DNA from: a virus
Length of the DNA stretch: 22,813 nt
Reading direction: 5' to 3' (one strand)
Virus record (IMG/VR): IMGVR_UViG_3300032322_001118
Coordinates: 1-22,813 of that record
Shown here: in pieces, positions 12,303 through 19,185 of the stretch
Layout: the number at the start of each line of letters is the position of its first letter
Position numbering within the stretch: the first letter of the stretch is position 1
The notes under the pieces: generated by a model
What the model saw: the letters and a program-made list of their open reading frames with translations, nothing else
What the model was told of the DNA's origin: nothing
Database searches by the model: none
Translations under genes and position numbers: made by a program

Positions 12303-15106
12303 TGGCCATCAACCCGAACCCGCTCGAGCAGCGTCTCGACTCCATCCTGCCTGACCAGCCGGTCCCGCCGGCCGACCCCGTGTCGACCGAGGAGTCGGTG
12401 GCGCCGGTGACCGAGATGCCGGGCGACCCGGCGATGGATCCGGTGCAGGTGGCCGGCATCGGGTCTGCCCTGCGTGGCATCGTCAAGGGCGCGGCGCGCA
12501 GGGCCGGCCGCGAGGTGGTGCCGCAGCCCGCCGGCGCAGCGCCTGATGCCCTGCCCCAGGCCGGCAGGGTCGGCAACTTCACGGTCGTGCCCGAGGCGCC
12601 GCAGACGCTGGTCGACAACGTGCAGCAGGCCGCGCAGCAGCGCCGCGCCACCGGCAACACGATGGGCAAGCCGGGCGGCACGCCGAACGAGCCGTTCAAC
12701 CTGGAGCGGTACCAGACCGACGACGCGGCGGCCATCGTGGGCGGCGTGGCGGATGCGCTGGGCATCAAGACCAAGCGTGTCACGTTCGAGGAGATCAAGG
12801 CCAAGGCTGCCGAGTCCGGCATCAACGAGGCGTTTCTGGCGCGCCTGGTGAACCCGCAGGACGGCAAGATGCTGCCGAGCGCGGTCGACACATACAAGGC
12901 GCTCGAGGTGCTCGAGAGCTCGGCCAACGAGCTGGACCGCCTGTTCAAGATGGTGGCTGACGGCACCGCGACCGACGTCGACAAGCTGAAGCTGCGCCAG
13001 CAGATTGCCCTGCACGGGATGGTGCAGCGTGGCGTGAAGAACGTGCAGACCGAGACGGCGCGTGCGCTGGCGGTGTTCCGCATCCCGCGCCAGGGCAATG
13101 CCGACATCATCCGTCGCACGCTCGACGAGTTCGGCGGCGAAGGCGCGCTGCAGGACATGGCGCGCAGCTACCTTTCGCTGGAGTCGCGTGCTGCCAGGAA
13201 CCAGCTGGTCGAGAAGTCGATGATGTCCGGCGTCAAGGACGTGTGGTTCACGACCTGGATCAACGGCCTGCTGTCGTCGCCGGTGAGCCACGCCAAGAAC
13301 ATCGTGTCGAACTCGCTGTTCGGTCTGTACCAGATCCCTGAGCGCCTGGTCGGTGCGTTCTACGGCAGCGCCCTCCCCGCCCGCCTGCGACGCGGCTTGG
13401 TGCCCGGCGCCGAGAACGATAAGGTCGAGTTCGACGAGGCGCTGACAATGATGCAGTCGCTGAGTACAGGGTTGCGAGAAGGGCTCGAGCTGGCCTCGCG
13501 TGCGTGGAAGAGCAACTCGCCGAACGACCCGCTCTCCAAGATCGAGCTCACCCGCGGCACAGACGCGCCGCCCATCAGCTCGGCCGCGTTCGGCATCGAG
13601 CAGGACAAGTGGATGGGCAAGGCCATCGACTACTACGGCACCGCCATCACGCTGCCGGGCCGTGCGCTGATGACCGAGGACGAGTTCTTCAAGGGCGTGA
13701 TGTACCGCATGGAGCTCAACGCCCAGGCCATCCGCCGCGGCAAGACCGTGTACCGCGACGCGCTCGACCAGGGCGCGGACGAGGCGACCGCGGTGGCGCG
13801 TGCCGAGTCAGAGGTGACCGGCATCATGAGCTCGCCGCCGCCTGACATCGACGAGGCTGCGCTCAACTACGCCCGCCGCGGCACGTTCACGATGGACCTG
13901 CCGCCGGGGCTGCAGAAGCTGCAAAGCGCGTTCAACCACCCCATCGGCAAGGTGATGGTGCCCTTTTTCCGCACCCCGGCCAACATAGGCCTCGAGGTGC
14001 TGGAGCGCACGCCGTTCGCGCCGATCTCCGGCCGCTTCCGCGACGAGATTGCGCAGGGCGGCATCTACCGCGACATGGCGCTGGCCAAGGTAACGATGGG
14101 TTCTGCGGTGCTGGCCACGTTCGCCAGCTACGCCGCGGAGGGCAAGATCACCGGCAGCGGCCCGTCGCGCAAGGCAGACCGCGAGGCGCTGCTGCGTGAC
14201 GGCTGGCAGCCGTACAGCATCAAGGTGGGTGACACCTACTACAGCTATTCCGGCATGGAGCCGATCAGCGCCCTGCTCGCCATCGCCGCCGACTATGCCG
14301 AATACGCGCAGACCGACGTCGACGACAGCCGGGTGCAGGAAGTGTTCCTCGGCGGCGTGCAGGGTCTGTACGAGTACATGAAAGAGCAACCCTACCTGCA
14401 GGGCATCGCCGACTTTGCCAAGCTGCTGGGCGGCGACTACGGGCCGGCAGACATCAACAAGGTGGTGGACAACCTGGCCAAGCAGTACGGCGGCTTCGCC
14501 ATCGGCGGCTCGCCGGCGGGCGCGTACAACTCGCTGGTCGCTGGCATCGAGCGGATGCGCGACCCGACCCAGCGCGACTACCGCATGACGCCGGACGCGC
14601 CGAGCGGCATCAAGGGTTTCTACGAGGCGTTCAACAAGTACCGCTCGCGCCTGCCCTACTACTCCGAAGACCTGCCGCCCGCGCTGAACCTGTGGGGCGA
14701 CCCCATCCTGCAGGGCCGCGGGAATATGTACGAGATGGTGCTGCCGACCCGCGTGTCGCCCGTGCAGTTCTCGGTGGTCGACGATCTGCTGGTGCGCATG
14801 GGCTCACCCATTGGGATGCCGGACCGCAAGCTCGATGGGGTGGAGCTCAACGCGGCGCAGTACAACCGCCTGATCACCATCTACGGCAAGGAGCTCGACG
14901 CCAAGGGCCAGCTCGACAAGCTGCTCGCGGATCCTGGCTTCGGCTTGCTGCCGCTGGACGAGCAGCAGAAGGCGGTGCGCAGCGCGCACGACAAGCTGAT
15001 CGAGGCGGCCCGCTCGCAGCTTCGCACCGAGGATCCCGAGCTCGACGTGAAGGTTCTGGACCTCGAAGAGCTTCGCCGGGCTAACGGCTTGTTTTACAAA
15101 CCATAA
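12302..15106 (+). CDS. Large internal virion (DNA ejection) protein, gp16-like by position
   Basis: A 934-residue protein. ATG 12302 overlaps the preceding TGA and lies seven bases after GGGAG; a GTG at 12299 is an alternative start. The N-terminal 130 residues are Pro/Ala-rich and disordered-looking. The body has a hydrophobic VWFTTWINGLLSSPVSHAKN segment (about 314-333), a second conserved block FNHPIGKVMVPFFRTPANIG (about 543-562), a hydrophobic helix near 598-615, and GWQPYSIKVGDTYYSYSGMEP (634-654) followed by LLAIAADYAEYA. These blocks recur in very long internal proteins of many podoviruses, in the slot of T7 gp16. Unlike T7 gp16 (1318 residues) it shows no lytic transglycosylase domain. 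Expected to be ejected and to help form the channel across the envelope. It is the last gene before the fibre promoter. Confidence 0.82.
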   Translation: MAINPNPLEQRLDSILPDQPVPPADPVSTEESVAPVTEMPGDPAMDPVQVAGIGSALRGIVKGAARRAGREVVPQPAGAAPDALPQAGRVGNFTVVPEAPQTLVDNVQQAAQQRRATGNTMGKPGGTPNEPFNLERYQTDDAAAIVGGVADALGIKTKRVTFEEIKAKAAESGINEAFLARLVNPQDGKMLPSAVDTYKALEVLESSANELDRLFKMVADGTATDVDKLKLRQQIALHGMVQRGVKNVQTETARALAVFRIPRQGNADIIRRTLDEFGGEGALQDMARSYLSLESRAARNQLVEKSMMSGVKDVWFTTWINGLLSSPVSHAKNIVSNSLFGLYQIPERLVGAFYGSALPARLRRGLVPGAENDKVEFDEALTMMQSLSTGLREGLELASRAWKSNSPNDPLSKIELTRGTDAPPISSAAFGIEQDKWMGKAIDYYGTAITLPGRALMTEDEFFKGVMYRMELNAQAIRRGKTVYRDALDQGADEATAVARAESEVTGIMSSPPPDIDEAALNYARRGTFTMDLPPGLQKLQSAFNHPIGKVMVPFFRTPANIGLEVLERTPFAPISGRFRDEIAQGGIYRDMALAKVTMGSAVLATFASYAAEGKITGSGPSRKADREALLRDGWQPYSIKVGDTYYSYSGMEPISALLAIAADYAEYAQTDVDDSRVQEVFLGGVQGLYEYMKEQPYLQGIADFAKLLGGDYGPADINKVVDNLAKQYGGFAIGGSPAGAYNSLVAGIERMRDPTQRDYRMTPDAPSGIKGFYEAFNKYRSRLPYYSEDLPPALNLWGDPILQGRGNMYEMVLPTRVSPVQFSVVDDLLVRMGSPIGMPDRKLDGVELNAAQYNRLITIYGKELDAKGQLDKLLADPGFGLLPLDEQQKAVRSAHDKLIEAARSQLRTEDPELDVKVLDLEELRRANGLFYKP

Positions 15107-15120
15107 CCGCGCAGTACAAT
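15093..15120 (+). promoter_or_regulatory. Candidate sigma70-like promoter for the tail fibre gene
   Basis: TTTACA (15093-15098) and TACAAT (15115-15120) are 16 bp apart; each matches 5 of 6 consensus bases. The -35 lies in the last codons of the 934-aa gene and the -10 in the short gap before the fibre gene, followed by a strong AGGGAGG ribosome site (15128-15134). This is the best promoter-like match seen in the window. It would give the receptor-binding and lysis genes their own transcript. Confidence 0.55.
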
Positions 15121-15142
15121 TTCCAGTAGGGAGGCTTGACCA

Positions 15143-17104
15143 ATGGCCACATACGCGATCAGCAACGTACCTCGGCGGGTGGTGTACGCGGCCAGTGGCA
15201 CCGGCCCGTACAACTTCACGTTCGAGATCCTGGCAGCGACCGACCTCGCGGTGTATCGCGACGACACGCTGCTCACGCTGACCACCAACTACACGGTCAC
15301 GATCAACGCGAACGGCACCGGGTACGTCACGCTGACGGCCGCGCCCACCGGCGCCACGCAGATCGCCATCGTCGGCGCACGCGCCATCTCGCGCACCAGC
15401 GACTTCGTGACCGGCGGCGACTTCTTCGCCAACACGGTGAACGACGAGCTCGACTCGCTGACCATCTTCTCGCAGCAGAACGCCGAGGCGGTCAACCGTG
15501 CGCTGCAGGCGCCGCAGACCGACCCGACCAGCATCAACATGACGCTGCCGCGTGCGAGCGTGCGTGCCAACAAGACGCTGGCCTTCGACTCGAACGGCAA
15601 CCCGGTGACCGGCGAGGTGATCGGCAACAACCGCGGCAACTGGGCCGCTGGCGTTGCGTACAACAAGCGCGACATCGTCAAGGACACCAGCAACGGCAAC
15701 GTCTACTACGCCAACACCGCGCACACCTCGAGCGGCTCGCAGCCGATCTCGACCAACGCGGACAGCGCCAAGTGGGATCTGCTGGTCGACAACGCCAGCG
15801 CCGGTGCATCCGCGTCTGCCGCGGCCTCGTCTGCCTCTGCCGCGTCGACCTCGGCCAGCAACGCATCAACCTCGGCGTCGAACGCCTCGAGCTCTGCCAG
15901 CGCCGCGAGCACGTCGGCGTCGAATGCGGCGACCAGCGCCAGCAACGCAAGCACATCAGCCACCAACGCCTCCAACTCCGCGACCACCGCGGCCGGCCAC
16001 GCGTCGACGGCGAGCACCCAGGCAACGAACGCGGCGAACAGTGCCAGCGCGGCATCGACGTCCGCCAGCAACGCCTCCTCGAGCGCGTCGGCCGCCAGCA
16101 CATCCGCATCGAACGCGAGCACGTCTGCGACCAACGCGGCCAACTCGGCCTCGGCCGCGTCGACTTCTGCGTCCAACGCATCGGGCTCCGCAAGCGCAGC
16201 TGCCAGCTCGGCGTCCGCAGCCAGCACTAGCGCGACCAACGCGTCCAACAGTGCAACGGCAGCTGCCAACAGCGCGACCGCCGCGGAGGCTGCGTACGAC
16301 AGCTTCGACGACCGCTACCTGGGCGCGAAGAGCTCGAACCCCACGGTCGACAACGACGGCAACGCGCTGATCACCGGAGCGATCTACTTCAACACCGTGG
16401 CCAACGAGATGCGCGTCTGGACCGGCAGCGCCTGGCAGGCGCAGGCCGCGTCGCCTGACACGCTGTCGGAGCGCAGCTTCGCCGCCACCGCGGGCCAGAC
16501 CAGCTACACCTTCACCGGCGGCTATCGCGTCGGCTACACCTTCGTGTGGGTCAACGGCGTGCTGCTTGACGCCGCGGACATCGTCGCCACCAACGGCACC
16601 ACGATCACGTTCAACTCGGCGCTGCAGCTCAACGACGAGGTGCGCATCCTGTCGTTCAAGGCCGTCGGCTCGGTGGCCGTTGCTGACATCACCGGCTTGC
16701 AGACGGCGCTGGACGCGAAGGCCTCGCTGACCGGAACGGAGACGCTGACCAACAAGACCATCGCGGCCGGCGTCTTCACTGATGGCTATACCGAAGAGGT
16801 GGCCACCGCGAACACCGGCACCGCTTACACGATCAACCTGGCCAACGGCACGGTGCAGGTTCTCACGCTCACCGGCAACTGCACCTTCACCTTCCCCACC
16901 GCAACAGCCGGGCGCAGCTTCATGTTGTTGCTCAAGCAGGACGGGACCGGCTCGCGCACGGTGACGTGGCCCGCTGCTGTGAAGTGGCCTGGCGGCACCG
17001 CCCCGACCATCACCAGCGCCGCCAACAAGACGGACAAGTTCGTGTTTACCGCTGACGGGTCCAGCTGGGCTGGGTCGGTCGCTGGCCAGAATTACACGCT
17101 GTGA
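15143..17104 (+). CDS. Tail fibre protein with T7 gp17-like N-terminus and alanine-rich coiled coil
   Basis: A 653-residue fibre. Residues 1-150 resemble the T7 tail-fibre N-terminal domain that attaches to the tail: PYNFTFEILAATDLAVYRDD, TTNYTVTINANGTGYVTLT, then ISRTSDF and a helix with LTIFSQQNAEAVNRAL. Residues about 175-215 form a small carbohydrate-binding-like module (NRGNWAAGVAYNKRDIVK, VYYANTAHTS). Residues 222-382 are 23 heptads of Ser/Ala/Thr/Asn. Then come recurrent fibre modules: LGAKSSNPTVDNDGNALITG and WTGSAWQ (about 393-435), SYTFTGGYRVGYTFVWVNG (about 454-472), and a C-terminal beta domain (TLTGNCTFTFPTATAGRS, VTWPAAVKWPGG). Trimeric architecture expected. No intramolecular chaperone or autocleavage motif was recognised. 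It has its own promoter candidate and a strong ribosome site; the next gene follows eight bases later. Confidence 0.92.
   Translation: MATYAISNVPRRVVYAASGTGPYNFTFEILAATDLAVYRDDTLLTLTTNYTVTINANGTGYVTLTAAPTGATQIAIVGARAISRTSDFVTGGDFFANTVNDELDSLTIFSQQNAEAVNRALQAPQTDPTSINMTLPRASVRANKTLAFDSNGNPVTGEVIGNNRGNWAAGVAYNKRDIVKDTSNGNVYYANTAHTSSGSQPISTNADSAKWDLLVDNASAGASASAAASSASAASTSASNASTSASNASSSASAASTSASNAATSASNASTSATNASNSATTAAGHASTASTQATNAANSASAASTSASNASSSASAASTSASNASTSATNAANSASAASTSASNASGSASAAASSASAASTSATNASNSATAAANSATAAEAAYDSFDDRYLGAKSSNPTVDNDGNALITGAIYFNTVANEMRVWTGSAWQAQAASPDTLSERSFAATAGQTSYTFTGGYRVGYTFVWVNGVLLDAADIVATNGTTITFNSALQLNDEVRILSFKAVGSVAVADITGLQTALDAKASLTGTETLTNKTIAAGVFTDGYTEEVATANTGTAYTINLANGTVQVLTLTGNCTFTFPTATAGRSFMLLLKQDGTGSRTVTWPAAVKWPGGTAPTITSAANKTDKFVFTADGSSWAGSVAGQNYTL
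15806..16288 (+). repeat. 23 tandem heptads (21-bp units) in the tail fibre gene
   Basis: Residues 222-382 of the fibre divide without gaps into 23 seven-residue units with consensus [T/S/N]-S-A-[S/T]-[N/A]-A-[S/A]. Alanine at units 3 and 6 gives the 3-4 spacing of a coiled coil with an alanine core. The DNA units are 21 bp and diverged in synonymous positions, but G/C-rich throughout, so long spurious frames open on the minus strand. Unit number could change by slippage or recombination and thereby fibre length. Confidence 0.93.
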
Positions 17105-17112
17105 GGTGACTG

Positions 17113-17922
17113 ATGTTTTCTGCGAATTCGACGGGAGAGACTGAAGTGCCCAGAGGTGAATCTTTATACGCAGTGCCCGGAACGTATACATGGGTATGTC
17201 CTGCCGGTGTCACGTCCGTCAGCGTCGTATGCGTTGGCGGTGGCGGCGGGGGATCTACATACACTGGCGGCGCTGGCGCAGGCCTTGGTTATAAGAACAA
17301 CTATTCGGTAACGCCGGGAAGTTCATATACGGTTGCTGTCGGCGCAGGCGGGATAGGTGGTGTTTCAGCTAGTGCCGCAGCCGCTGGAGGGGATTCTTAC
17401 TTTGTTAGCGCAGTGACTGTTCAGGGTAACGGCGGCGGTGCTGGGACAGGTTCTTCTAGCACGGGCGGTAGTTATGTTGGTGATGGTGGCGGAAGTGGTG
17501 GTAGCGGTACTAGCTTTGGTGGTGGTGGTGGTGCCGGTGGATATAGTGGTAACGGTGGGAGTGCTTCGCCGACGAATGGTAGCAATGGTGTCAGCGGCTC
17601 TGGCGGCGGCGGTGGTGGCGGCGCTGAAAATAGCAGCGGTTATCGTCAATCGGGTGGCGGCGTCGGCGTTTTTGGGCAAGGCTCCAGTGGCGCTGGGGGC
17701 ACAACTAACTCAACTCCAGATAACTCCGCTGGAAAAGGCGGTAGCGGTGGAAGTAATGGTGTCACGCCCGCCGGTGGCGGCGACAGAGTTGGTACTGGTG
17801 GAACATTTGGTGCTGGTGGGGGAAGAGCGTCCCAATATGGATCTGGTGCGCATGGAGCAGTCCGCATCGTCTGGCCCGGCACCACTCGCACATTTCCCTC
17901 GACAGACGTAGGCACACCGTAA
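17113..17922 (+). CDS. Glycine-rich tail protein, probable receptor-binding adhesin
   Basis: A 269-residue protein starting at ATG 17113, eight bases after the fibre stop, with GAGGTG as ribosome site. The N-terminus contains GTYTWVCPAGVTSVSVVCVGGGGGG (about residues 24-48), the opening of the glycine-rich phage tail domain (Gly_rich_2 type, from memory). The centre is mostly Gly, Ser and Ala with GGGGGAGGYSG-like runs, recalling the polyglycine-helix sandwich of T4-like gp38 adhesins. It ends GAHGAVRIVWPGTTRTFPST, a common ending of such proteins. Codon use differs sharply from neighbours: in 17461-17580, 15 of 20 glycine codons are GGT and only 11 of 40 codons end in G or C (hand count). 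That marks recent acquisition. The next gene looks like a tail-assembly chaperone. Confidence 0.85.
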   Translation: MFSANSTGETEVPRGESLYAVPGTYTWVCPAGVTSVSVVCVGGGGGGSTYTGGAGAGLGYKNNYSVTPGSSYTVAVGAGGIGGVSASAAAAGGDSYFVSAVTVQGNGGGAGTGSSSTGGSYVGDGGGSGGSGTSFGGGGGAGGYSGNGGSASPTNGSNGVSGSGGGGGGGAENSSGYRQSGGGVGVFGQGSSGAGGTTNSTPDNSAGKGGSGGSNGVTPAGGGDRVGTGGTFGAGGGRASQYGSGAHGAVRIVWPGTTRTFPSTDVGTP

Positions 17923-17932
17923 GGAGCGCATG

Positions 17933-18424
17933 ATGATTGCAAAAATTGAAAACGGTGTTGTCACGGAATGGCCGCTTGGCGAACACCACATTCAAACCGC
18001 ACACCCGAATGTTTCGTTCGGGTTCCCGTTGACCGACGACACCCTGCGCGATTTTAGCTATGCGCGGTTTAAATATTCAGACCCTGCGCAACATGACGCT
18101 GAGTTTCAAGAGGCGCGAGAAGTGACTCCGGTGCTGAATGGCGTCGTGGCCACTCAGGCGTGGGAGATCGTCGAGAAGTACACGGCAGATGAGAAGGCTG
18201 CATATATCGCCAAGCGTGATGCGGATCGGCTCGAGGCGGCGAAGGTCTCTGCCCGGGCGCAACGCGATTCGCTGCTGGCGGGTTCCGATTGGGTGGTGAT
18301 CCGGGCGTACGAGACGAACAGCAACATCCCGGCAGAGTGGGAGCTCTACCGCCGGGCGCTGCGTGATGTGCCGCAACAACCTGGCTTCCCGCTGGACATC
18401 ACCTGGCCGGCCGCCCCTAGCTAA
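17933..18424 (+). CDS. Tail (fibre) assembly chaperone-like protein
   Basis: A 163-residue protein. Two ATGs are adjacent (17930, 17933); the second is chosen because AAGGAG (17921-17926, overlapping the previous stop) is six bases from it. The N-terminal half has IAKIENGVVTEWPLG and FSYARFKYSD; the C-terminal part, residues about 108-163, has AQRDSLLAGSDWVVIR, AEWELYRRALRDVPQQPGFP and ITWP. That end is the Phage_tail_APC pattern (R..LL..SDW......WA.YRQ.LRDI....GFP....WP) found in tail-assembly chaperones encoded beside fibre or adhesin genes. Likely helps fold or attach the glycine-rich adhesin. The N-terminal half is AT-richer (AAA, ATT, GAA codons) like the adhesin gene, and the C-terminal half is GC-rich like the rest of the phage, so the gene seems chimeric. 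Confidence 0.83.
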   Translation: MIAKIENGVVTEWPLGEHHIQTAHPNVSFGFPLTDDTLRDFSYARFKYSDPAQHDAEFQEAREVTPVLNGVVATQAWEIVEKYTADEKAAYIAKRDADRLEAAKVSARAQRDSLLAGSDWVVIRAYETNSNIPAEWELYRRALRDVPQQPGFPLDITWPAAPS

Positions 18425-18470
18425 GTACAAACACCATTAGCCCCCATTCGGGCGAAAGGAGACCGTCCCA

Positions 18471-18914
18471 ATGGGCAAGTCAACGAAAGTCGCAAACGTG
18501 CCAAACGCTCCGGCCTTCAGCGCGTACGCCAATGCTGCCACTGCGTTAGCAAGCGGAGCGCAGACCAAGGTCAACTTCCAGGTCGAGGACTTCGACACCA
18601 ACAGCAACTTCGCGAGCTCGCGGTTTACGCCGACGGTCGCGGGGTACTACCAGGTGAATGCCAGGGTTCAATTCAGCGGCAGCGTTACCAACCCGCTGGC
18701 GTACATCCAAAAGAACGGCACGCAGGTGCTGTGCGGGGATTACATCCCCGGCACCTTTTCTGGGCCCGTGGCCACGGTCAGCGGCCTGGTCTATCTGAAC
18801 GGCACGACCGACTATGTCGAGTGCTTCGGCTACCACCTGACCGGCAGCTCGGTGAACACAAACGCGGCGCAGGACGCGACCAGGTTCGACGGCTGCCTGG
18901 TCAGACCGGCGTGA
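18471..18914 (+). CDS. C1q/TNF-like beta protein, probable tail appendage
   Basis: A 147-residue protein with AAAGGAG as ribosome site. It shows the phage C1q-like jelly-roll pattern: FSAYANAATALASGAQTKVNFQ (about residues 15-36), FDTNSNFASSRFTPTVAGYYQVNARVQF (about 41-68), GPVATVSGLVYLNGTTDYVECFGYH, and a C-terminal FDGCLV. The form F.A......V..G....V.F....FD....F....F....AGYY.....V is typical. In phages such proteins are often extra fibres or receptor-binding tips, sometimes head decorations; the neighbourhood of fibre and adhesin argues for a tail role. It sits in GC-rich sequence again, right after the lower-GC segment. A hairpin-like GGGGAT/ATCCCC near 18736 is explained by codons for DYIPG. 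Confidence 0.8.
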   Translation: MGKSTKVANVPNAPAFSAYANAATALASGAQTKVNFQVEDFDTNSNFASSRFTPTVAGYYQVNARVQFSGSVTNPLAYIQKNGTQVLCGDYIPGTFSGPVATVSGLVYLNGTTDYVECFGYHLTGSSVNTNAAQDATRFDGCLVRPA

Positions 18915-18922
18915 GGTGAGTG

Positions 18923-19129
18923 ATGAGCGAGATCGACCCCAAGGACTTCGGCGCGTTGCAGGCTGACGTCAAGACGCTGACCAGCGAGATCCACCTGCTG
19001 CGCCAGGAGATGGCGCACGTCAACGCGATGATCAACCAGGGCAAGGGCGGGCTGTACGTCCTGGTGCTGGCGGCCGGCGCGGTCGGTTCTGCTATCACAT
19101 TGCTTTTCAAGAAGATGCTGGGCGGTTGA
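18923..19129 (+). CDS. Small coiled-coil membrane protein, XhlA-like or holin accessory
   Basis: A 68-residue protein. ATG 18923 is preferred over GTG 18920 because GAGG (18913-18916) is six bases away. The first 40 residues (MSEIDPKDFGALQADVKTL and SEIHLLRQEMAHVNAMIN) are an amphipathic helix or coiled coil; residues about 43-61 (GLYVLVLAAGAVGSAITLL) form one membrane span, and the end is FKKMLGG. This layout is shared with XhlA/hemolysin-like phage proteins that work beside holins. A structural tail-membrane role is also possible. It is nine bases after the C1q-like gene and is the first gene of the lysis region. Sequence family not certain. Confidence 0.72.
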   Translation: MSEIDPKDFGALQADVKTLTSEIHLLRQEMAHVNAMINQGKGGLYVLVLAAGAVGSAITLLFKKMLGG

Positions 19130-19185
19130 AACCCTGGCGCAACACAGCGTGCGTACAGTAACCAAACGGCCCGAAGGGGAGTGCG

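Noticed and set aside
15706-16269. Long Ala/Leu/Asp-rich frame on the minus strand across the fibre gene
   Set aside because: It is the mirror of the G/C-rich 21-bp heptad repeats; no ribosome site and no independent protein-like features.
17113-17922. Several long frames in other phases of the glycine-rich gene (for example 17438-17911)
   Set aside because: They arise from the GGT/GGC repeats; only the 17113 frame has a ribosome site and family-like ends.
18471-18914. Possible diversity-generating retroelement target, given the Bordetella BPP-1-type Bbp19 gene
   Set aside because: No reverse transcriptase, no second copy (template repeat) of any fibre or C1q segment, and no IMH-like element was seen in the window.
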